NCBI GenBank assembly: GCA_964412365.1 | Contig: CAYPOI010000108.1 | Span: 1-6,661 of the forward strand | DNA from: CAMTWZ01 sp964412365 | GTDB lineage: Bacteria > Bacteroidota > Rhodothermia > Balneolales > HLUCCA01 | Reading direction: 5' to 3' | Length of the DNA stretch: 6,661 nt | In this document: piece after piece, positions 1 to 4,241 of the stretch | Layout: each line of letters begins with the position of its first letter | Numbering within the stretch: position 1 is the stretch's first letter | Translations under genes and position numbers: made by a program | The notes under the pieces: generated by a model | The model's input: the letters and a program-made list of their open reading frames with translations, nothing else | Databases searched by the model: none | What the model was told of the DNA's origin: nothing

Positions 1-234
1 CGTTACCAAGTGGCGAACTGCTACATGGGTCGCGCGGGCTTGATCAACTCAGGTGGCGCTTCCGGAGACAATGATTTCGCGGATGCGGCCAAAACAGCGG
101 TCATCAACAAACGCGCCGGCGGCATGGGCTTGATTTCAGGCCGTAAAGCCTTCCAACGTCCGATGAAAGAAGGCGTGGAAATTCTGAACTTAATTCAGGA
201 TGTGTATCTCGATAAGAAGATCACGGTAGCGTAA
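1..234 (+). CDS. fbaB: Class I fructose-bisphosphate aldolase, C-terminal part (5' end outside window)
   Basis: This is the last 77 codons of a class I (Schiff-base) fructose-bisphosphate aldolase of the DhnA/FbaB type. The enzyme reversibly cleaves fructose 1,6-bisphosphate to dihydroxyacetone phosphate and glyceraldehyde 3-phosphate in cytoplasmic glycolysis and gluconeogenesis. The visible part holds the family's highly conserved C-terminal block: YQVANCYMGRAGLINSGG near the start, then NKRAGGMGLISGRKAFQRP, which closes the barrel and contributes to phosphate binding, then an IQDVYLDKKITVA-type tail. The frame runs from base 1 to TAA at 232-234. The Schiff-base lysine should lie upstream of the window and cannot be checked. 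An internal ATG at 10 is not a start. The next gene is convergent (minus strand, ending at 324), and I see no clear hairpin-plus-T-run terminator in between. The family assignment is very secure; the symbol is by analogy with E. coli. Confidence 0.95.
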   Translation, partial: RYQVANCYMGRAGLINSGGASGDNDFADAAKTAVINKRAGGMGLISGRKAFQRPMKEGVEILNLIQDVYLDKKITVA

Positions 235-237
235 ATC

Positions 238-272
238 GTTTGTGGTTTGTTGTTAGTTGTTAGTTGTATAAA
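238..272 (+). repeat. GTT-rich 7-bp phased tract beside the four-helix-bundle cassette
   Basis: Five consecutive 7-bp units, all starting with G, begin 3 bp after the aldolase stop codon: GTTTGTG (238), GTTTGTT (245), GTTAGTT (252), GTTAGTT (259) and GTATAAA (266). The last unit is degenerate. The same 7-bp phase continues without a break into the GTGCGA heptads at 273. The tract is non-coding. It may be the outer flank of the cassette or an independent simple repeat. Confidence 0.6.
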
Positions 273-293
273 GCGCGACGTGCGACGTGCGAT
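273..293 (+). repeat. Left GTGCGAN heptad array (inverted partner of 763-797)
   Basis: Three head-to-tail 7-bp units are present: GCGCGAC (273), GTGCGAC (280) and GTGCGAT (287). They are followed by GCTAAGA (294-300). The array matches, in opposite orientation, the array at 763-797. Both arrays have a TAAGA motif just inside the innermost GTGCGA unit (GTGCGATGCTAAGA here, GTGCGAGGTAAGA on the right). The seventh base of the unit varies. Confidence 0.75.
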
Positions 294-323
294 GCTAAGA
301 ATCGCCATGCATGAGCTCAGTGG

Positions 324-674
324 CTATGATCTCAAGGACTTCATGAAATTGATGGTCCTTGGGATCCAACCATCCAATAGGATTATTAGTTTTGAAGCAT
401 CGTCCGCTTGAATGAGACCATTGTCTCTTGCGAGTTCCACTTGCAATCGAAATTCAAACGCCGAACCCAACGCATAGGATATGAACAGATGAAACGACTT
501 GCTGTGATATCGTCCATATCCCTCCGCGATGTTCGACGCCATCGATAAGGCCGATCGGGCCATTTGATCCCGATACCCGAAATCTTTTATCTGTTTTAAG
601 ATCGGGTAGGCAGCGCGATTCAATTCCTTCGCTAAAACATAAATTTCAATTCGATCCAGTGGATATGTCCCCAT
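324..674 (-). CDS. Four-helix-bundle protein, 23S rRNA intervening-sequence protein family (S23/IVP)
   Basis: This 116-residue protein belongs to the small four-helix-bundle family often annotated as 23S rRNA intervening-sequence protein (TIGR02436/PF05635 type). The family signature is clear: FGYRDQMARSALSMASNIAEGYGR at about residues 32-55, split between helices 2 and 3, then a GSAFEF motif at 70-75 and an LARDNGLI stretch at 81-88. The usual 'vSIpsNIAEG' appears here as LSMASNIAEG. The biochemical role of the family is not established; relatives include the accessory Avd proteins of diversity-generating retroelements. The open frame extends upstream to a GTG at 797, but that extension runs through the heptad array and lacks family homology. 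I therefore chose the ATG at 674, preceded by a good Shine-Dalgarno. The gene is convergent with the aldolase and divergent from the flavoprotein. The family call is secure; the function is unknown. Confidence 0.9.
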   Translation of the reverse strand: MGTYPLDRIEIYVLAKELNRAAYPILKQIKDFGYRDQMARSALSMASNIAEGYGRYHSKSFHLFISYALGSAFEFRLQVELARDNGLIQADDASKLIILLDGWIPRTINFMKSLRS

Positions 675-678
675 ATGA

Positions 679-684
679 CTCCTT
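679..684 (-). promoter_or_regulatory. Strong Shine-Dalgarno (AAGGAG) of the four-helix-bundle gene
   Basis: On the minus strand AGAAGGAGT ends a few bases before ATG 674, leaving 4 nt between AAGGAG and the start. It fixes the start at 674 rather than the longer open frame. It is the only clear Shine-Dalgarno among the starts in this window. Confidence 0.7.
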
Positions 685-696
685 CTGCTGTAGATG

Positions 697-725
697 GTTA
701 TATTTCTTAGAGGAGCATTTCTCGA
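697..725 (-). promoter_or_regulatory. Possible promoter of the four-helix-bundle gene
   Basis: On the minus strand TCGAGA (720-725, 4 of 6 to TTGACA) and TATAAC (697-702, 5 of 6 to TATAAT) are separated by exactly 17 bp, and lie about 22 bp upstream of ATG 674. The plus strand reads TATATTTC at 699-706, which could be a -10/-7 element for the divergent flavoprotein gene. Such AT-rich matches arise easily by chance and the sigma-factor consensus of this organism is unknown. Confidence 0.22.
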
Positions 726-762
726 ATATCTTTCAGAACTAGCGACAAATTCCGTAACGAAA

Positions 763-797
763 CTCTTACCTCGCACCTCGCGCCTCGCACTTCGCAC
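763..797 (-). repeat. Right GTGCGAN heptad array (inverted partner of 273-293)
   Basis: Read on the minus strand from 797 inward there are five 7-bp units: GTGCGAA, GTGCGAG, GCGCGAG, GTGCGAG and the degenerate GTAAGAG. The orientation is opposite to the left array, so both arrays point toward the four-helix-bundle gene. The third unit shares the T-to-C variant (GCGCGA) with the outermost unit of the left array. The array ends 8 bp before the flavoprotein ATG at 806. Confidence 0.75.
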
Positions 798-805
798 ATG
801 AATTC

Positions 806-1735
806 ATGATCCCAAATTCAAGAATCATCCAAGCCGGCATGGTCTGGGTTTCCGGTTGGAGGCTGGCATCGGCTGTGTCGAATGCAGGTGGATTGGGGTT
901 GATCGGCGGTGGTTCCATGACTCCGGACCTGTTCCGCGAGCACATCCGCAAATGCAAAGCCGCCACAGATGAGCCTTTTGGTGTGAACATCCCTCTGATG
1001 TATGCGCATTCAGAAGAGCAGATGGAGATCGTGATGCAGGAAGGAATCCGCATCGTGTTCACGTCCGCAGGCAATCCAGGAACATTCACTGCCATATTGA
1101 AGGATCGAGGAATTCAGGTCGCCCATGTGGTGTCCAATGTGGCACAGGCTCGGAAAGCCGTTGATCGTGGTGTGGATGCCGTTGTCGCCGAAGGATTCGA
1201 GGCCGGCGGACATAACGGTCGTGACGAAATCACCACGATGTGTTTGGTCCCGCAAGTGGTGGATGCCGTCGGCGATCGTGTGCCCGTGATCGCCGCTGGC
1301 GGTATCGGCGACGGACGTGCCATGGTCGCCGCTCTCGCTTTAGGCGCCAGCGCGGTGCAAGTTGGAACCCGGTTCGCGGTATGCCAAGAAAGTTCGGCGC
1401 ACGACATCTACAAACAACTGGCCGTTCAAGCGGGGGATGGGGACACCGCCCTCGTCCTGAAATCCCTCGTGCCTACCCGGCTTCTGAAGACGCCATTCTA
1501 TGAAGCCGTCAAGGCCATGGAAGATGTCGGGGCCACATCCGACCATCTGAAAGATCTTCTCGGTCGTGGACGGGCACGTAAAGGCATTTTCGAAGGGAAC
1601 GTGGACGAAGGGGAATTCGAGATCGGTCAGATTTCCGGAATGATTCGAGACATTCCCACGGCCCATGACATCATTATGCGGTTTTTGGATGAGTATCGTT
1701 CCGTAAAAGAGCGACTCGATTCGCATATCTTGTGA
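806..1735 (+). CDS. Nitronate monooxygenase / FabK-like FMN flavoprotein
   Basis: This 309-residue TIM-barrel flavoprotein belongs to the 2-nitropropane dioxygenase family. Members oxidise alkyl nitronates with FMN and O2; FabK relatives are enoyl-ACP reductases. Visible motifs are QAGMVWVSGWRLASAVSNAGGLG (residues 9-31), FGVNIPL (58-64), FTSAGNPG (85-92), AEGFEAGGHNG (128-138) with His136 at the expected catalytic position, and AAGGIGDGRAM plus GASAVQVGTRF (163-173, 180-190), the FMN-phosphate region. It resembles the Bacteroidota nitronate monooxygenase more than classical FabK. ATG 806 is the only ATG, GTG or TTG in frame after the TAA at 755, and has no Shine-Dalgarno. The N-terminus (MIPNSRIIQAGM) lacks the usual 'TELLGIxYP' lead-in and is about 7-10 residues short, probably because the heptad cassette abuts it. 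The barrel core is intact, so I call it a gene rather than a pseudogene, but activity is uncertain. Likely first gene of an operon with the two genes downstream. Confidence 0.88.
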   Translation: MIPNSRIIQAGMVWVSGWRLASAVSNAGGLGLIGGGSMTPDLFREHIRKCKAATDEPFGVNIPLMYAHSEEQMEIVMQEGIRIVFTSAGNPGTFTAILKDRGIQVAHVVSNVAQARKAVDRGVDAVVAEGFEAGGHNGRDEITTMCLVPQVVDAVGDRVPVIAAGGIGDGRAMVAALALGASAVQVGTRFAVCQESSAHDIYKQLAVQAGDGDTALVLKSLVPTRLLKTPFYEAVKAMEDVGATSDHLKDLLGRGRARKGIFEGNVDEGEFEIGQISGMIRDIPTAHDIIMRFLDEYRSVKERLDSHIL

Positions 1736-1774
1736 ACATTCCGTAAAGTCGACCCACTACGGTCTCGATCACCA

Positions 1775-2848
1775 TTGTCTAAGGCTACATCCTCCATATT
1801 CTCATCCACAGATCCTCGCGGTCTGTTTTCAAAACGCTACCTATGGTTTTCCATCGGGTTGAGCGTGTTGAGCATGGCCTTGGTGATTTGGTGGACTTGG
1901 ACGCCCGATGGTCTGCAACATCTCAAGCTCAAACGCCTTCCAGGTCTGGCCATCGCCTTTGCCGTAGCCATGATGCGAATCTGGTTTTCGGCCATGAAAA
2001 TCCGCTTTCTGGCAGATAAAACATTAAGCTGGGCCGCATCCTTTCGAATCGTCTTGTTTTGGGATTTGGCCAGTGCGATCACTCCGTCCACCATCGGCGG
2101 CGCACCTGTGGCCACCTATGTGATGACCAAAGAAGGTGTTTCACTGGGTAAATCGGGCGCGATCATGTTGTATTCCGTGTTGTTGGATCAGCTTTTGTAT
2201 GTGGCCATCATCCCCGTACTCATCGTCGCGGGGTTCTATTATGAAATCATTCCGGATGATGCCGGTGCGCTCGGAACCGGAGCGTTGATGGTGGCCTTCG
2301 GACTGATGATGGTGTATGCATTCCTTCTTGCCTATGGCATTCTTCGAAACCCGAATGTGCTGAAAGTGGTGTTCGATTATGTGACGAGATTGCCGTTTCT
2401 GAATCGTATTCGCCAAACCGTGATGAACGAACTGGATCGCTTGGTTGAGTTTTCCCACGAACTTAACCGAAAACCTCCCTCGTTCATTTTGAAAGCCTTT
2501 TTGATTTCCACGATGGGATGGATCACGAAATTCGCCGTTCCCACGATTGTGGTCTTGAGTTTTCTGCCGGCGGATGTGTTGCTATCGTTTGCCCGCTCCA
2601 TTGGAATGACATTAGCTGGATTTTTCATGCCTACTCCAGGTGGAAGCGGTGGTGTGGAGGGATTGTTCGCCCTGTTTCAGGGTCCGTTGTTCGACCGTCC
2701 TCAGTTTATCGGAATCGCCATCTTTGTATGGCGGGTCCTCACGTTTTATCTAAGCATCGGATTCGGGATGTTGGTACTGTCCTGGTATGTGAACCCGGCC
2801 AACAGAATTTTTAATTTTAGAACAAAACCCGAGCATGGCGAAAGCTAA
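1775..2848 (+). CDS. LPG-synthase transmembrane-domain / flippase-like integral membrane protein
   Basis: This 357-residue polytopic inner-membrane protein belongs to the lysylphosphatidylglycerol synthetase TM-region family (UPF0104/YbhN-like, PF03706 type). The hydrophobic segments I see are at about residues 22-42, 54-74, 86-103, 128-156, 165-190, 237-264, 270-288 and 311-338. Family hallmarks are the TPSTIGGAPVATY stretch at 103-115 and PTPGGSGGVEG at 286-296. The C-terminal aminoacyl-transferase domain of MprF is absent, as in stand-alone members. The family is linked to moving lipids or lipid-linked molecules across the membrane; the substrate here cannot be told. The start is a TTG with no Shine-Dalgarno: no ATG or GTG lies between the upstream stop codon and the first membrane segment, and a later start would cut that segment. 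It begins 39 bp after the flavoprotein and overlaps radA by 14 bp, suggesting co-transcription and possibly coupled translation. Confidence 0.88.
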   Translation: MSKATSSIFSSTDPRGLFSKRYLWFSIGLSVLSMALVIWWTWTPDGLQHLKLKRLPGLAIAFAVAMMRIWFSAMKIRFLADKTLSWAASFRIVLFWDLASAITPSTIGGAPVATYVMTKEGVSLGKSGAIMLYSVLLDQLLYVAIIPVLIVAGFYYEIIPDDAGALGTGALMVAFGLMMVYAFLLAYGILRNPNVLKVVFDYVTRLPFLNRIRQTVMNELDRLVEFSHELNRKPPSFILKAFLISTMGWITKFAVPTIVVLSFLPADVLLSFARSIGMTLAGFFMPTPGGSGGVEGLFALFQGPLFDRPQFIGIAIFVWRVLTFYLSIGFGMLVLSWYVNPANRIFNFRTKPEHGES

Positions 2849-4139
2849 ACGCGTCCACTATTGCACCGCCTGCGGCTATGAATCGCCCAAGTGGTTGGGG
2901 AAGTGTCCGTCGTGCGAGGCATGGAACACGTTTGAGGAGCATGTGGTTGCCGCCAAGGGCGTGGATCACAAGGCCAAGACGGGCTCGGGTGATACGAAGC
3001 GGCCTGTGCGCTTGTCTGACGTGGCGCCGGATGAAGCCAAGCGTTGGAGTACGGGCTCGGCGGAGCTCGATCGGGTGCTGGGTGGTGGTCTGGTGAGAGG
3101 GTCGTTCGTTTTATTGGGAGGCGACCCCGGAATCGGCAAAAGTACGCTCGCCCTTCAAGTGGCGTCGCATCTGTCGGATGTGTCGGTTTGGTACATCAGC
3201 GGGGAGGAGAGTGGCGCTCAGCTTCGTCAGCGGGCCGATCGTTTGGGGATGTCGGCCAACCGGATTCTTCTTTCGCATGAAACCGATATGCTGCAACTCG
3301 CCGAAACCGTGAAAGTGGATCCGCCGGATGTCCTCATCATCGATTCCATCCAGACGGTATATCGGTCGGATTTGGATCCGTTGCCCGGTTCGGTCACTCA
3401 AATCCGTGAATCGGCGGCGGTTTTGCAACGCATCGCCAAACAACAAGGCATCACGGTACTCATCATCGGACATGTCACAAAAGATGGCGAGTTGGCGGGT
3501 CCGCGTGTTCTCGAACACATGGTGGATGCCGTCATTCAATTTGAAGGTGACGGACACGCGATGTATCGTCTTCTTCGCACATCCAAAAACCGGTTCGGTC
3601 CCTCAGGCGAAATCGGTGTGTTTCGGATGGACGAAGGAGGGCTGGTGGATGTGGATCAACCATCCGATATCTTTCTTGCCGATTACAATCCCGACACCAG
3701 TGGAACCGCACTGAGCGTGGTGCTGGAAGGAACCCGGCCTCTGGTGATTGAAGTTCAGGCCTTGGTCACATCCGCCACCTATGCCACGCCGCAACGAACC
3801 GCGACCGGAATCGACCAAAAGCGCGTTCAGATGCTCATCGCTGTTCTCGAGCAACGTGTGAAGATCGCCTTCAGTCAAAAAGATGTGTTCGTAAATGTGG
3901 TGGGTGGACTCAAAATACAGGATCCTTCCCTCGATTTGGCCATTTGCATGGCCCTGGTGTCGGCATGGATGGATCAGCCCCTGAAAAAGGGGAGTGTCTA
4001 TATCGGCGAAGTGGGATTGGGTGGTGAAGTGCGCGCTGTGCCGATGCTCGAGCGTCGGGTGAAGGAAGCCAAACGTTCCGGTTTCGGACAAGTGGTTGTT
4101 CCCGGCAAGAGCTTGAAGGACATCGTGAAAGCGATCTGA
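2835..4139 (+). CDS. radA: DNA repair protein RadA (Sms)
   Basis: This 434-residue RadA is a RecA-like, DnaB-type ATPase that drives branch migration of recombination intermediates and helps process stalled forks and D-loops. All landmarks are present in order: an N-terminal C4 zinc finger (Cys10, Cys13, Cys24, Cys27), Walker A GGDPGIGKS at 95-103, a SGEES motif at 122-126, Walker B VLIIDS at 166-171, GHVTKDG at 212-218, the RadA-specific KNRFG at 251-255, and a C-terminal Lon-like domain without protease function that includes GEVGLGGEVR at 391-400. The length is slightly below the roughly 460 residues of E. coli RadA, with no domain missing. ATG 2835 lies inside the last codons of the membrane-protein gene. 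No Shine-Dalgarno is visible, so termination-reinitiation coupling is plausible. The stop is TGA 4137-4139. Confidence 0.97.
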   Translation: MAKAKRVHYCTACGYESPKWLGKCPSCEAWNTFEEHVVAAKGVDHKAKTGSGDTKRPVRLSDVAPDEAKRWSTGSAELDRVLGGGLVRGSFVLLGGDPGIGKSTLALQVASHLSDVSVWYISGEESGAQLRQRADRLGMSANRILLSHETDMLQLAETVKVDPPDVLIIDSIQTVYRSDLDPLPGSVTQIRESAAVLQRIAKQQGITVLIIGHVTKDGELAGPRVLEHMVDAVIQFEGDGHAMYRLLRTSKNRFGPSGEIGVFRMDEGGLVDVDQPSDIFLADYNPDTSGTALSVVLEGTRPLVIEVQALVTSATYATPQRTATGIDQKRVQMLIAVLEQRVKIAFSQKDVFVNVVGGLKIQDPSLDLAICMALVSAWMDQPLKKGSVYIGEVGLGGEVRAVPMLERRVKEAKRSGFGQVVVPGKSLKDIVKAI

Positions 4140-4174
4140 GTAAGATTTTACAACTATTGAGGCTTGGGCTCGAA

Positions 4175-4201
4175 ACCTAACGAAAAGGGTGCTCGTTGGG
4201 T
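4175..4201 (+). other. Possible hairpin in the radA-DUF5916 intergenic region
   Basis: ACCTAACG (4175-4182) can pair with CGTTGGGT (4194-4201), an 8-bp stem with one G-T wobble around an 11-nt loop. A T-rich stretch (4225-4233) begins about 24 nt later, too far for a standard intrinsic terminator. It could be a weak terminator for radA or a leader structure of the next gene. If that gene starts at TTG 4164 the hairpin is simply coding sequence. Confidence 0.25.
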
Positions 4202-4241
4202 CGGTATCTTGCCCGCTCTTCTCATTTCTTTTTGTAACCCC

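Larger units (their letters stand above)
273..797. mobile_element. Putative heptad-bounded four-helix-bundle cassette (about 525 bp)
   Basis: A single small minus-strand gene of the 23S rRNA intervening-sequence protein family is enclosed by inverted arrays of the unit GTGCGAN (273-293 and 763-797). The inside is more AT-rich by eye than the aldolase, flavoprotein and radA. It carries the only strong Shine-Dalgarno in the window and ends 8 bp from the start of a gene that looks 5'-shortened. I infer an inserted or formerly mobile unit. There is no transposase or reverse transcriptase, and I found no convincing target-site duplication: the outer left flank reads GTATAAA and the outer right flank ATGAATTC. 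The outer left limit could be 238 instead of 273. It could also be a gene with locally amplified repeats rather than a mobile element. Confidence 0.4.

Noticed and set aside
238..300. CRISPR array or iteron-type origin.
   Set aside because: The units are 7 bp with no spacers, no cas or replication-initiator gene is present, and the arrays are inverted around one gene.
304..324. Inverted repeat GCCA...TGGC around TGAGCTCA near the end of the four-helix-bundle gene, as a terminator between convergent genes.
   Set aside because: The outer stem is only 4 bp, it overlaps the stop codon, and no T-run follows on either strand.
675..797. N-terminal extension of the four-helix-bundle reading frame up to GTG 797 (157 residues in all).
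   Set aside because: The extra 41 residues are translated heptad repeat and leader sequence. The family-like protein begins near residue 42 of that frame, and ATG 674 has a strong Shine-Dalgarno.
238..797. Diversity-generating retroelement, because Avd accessory proteins share this four-helix-bundle fold.
   Set aside because: There is no reverse transcriptase, no template/variable repeat pair and no variable-protein gene in the window. The SNIAEG signature is that of the general IVP family.
798..807. Perfect palindrome ATGAATTCAT just upstream of and overlapping the flavoprotein start.
   Set aside because: It is a single 10-bp AT-rich palindrome containing a common hexamer, has no second copy at the left end of the cassette, and gives no support for a duplicated target or operator.
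1114..1407. Antisense open frames inside the flavoprotein, radA and DUF5916 genes (for example 1114-1407, 3603-4091 and 5472-5993 on the minus strand).
   Set aside because: They are composition-driven shadows of conserved plus-strand genes, with no recognisable motifs or independent start signals.
806..1735. Annotating the flavoprotein as enoyl-ACP reductase FabK.
   Set aside because: The two families share the AGGH and FMN-binding motifs, but the C-terminal half (PTRLLKTPFYEAV, RARKGIFEGN) fits the nitronate monooxygenase branch better. Only a phylogeny would decide, so the call is kept broad.
2835..3130. Shift in codon use early in radA (mostly AAG for lysine, GC-rich third positions) compared with the rest of the gene.
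   Set aside because: The lysine counts are small, the domain order is continuous and there is no frame break, so it does not support recombination or fusion.
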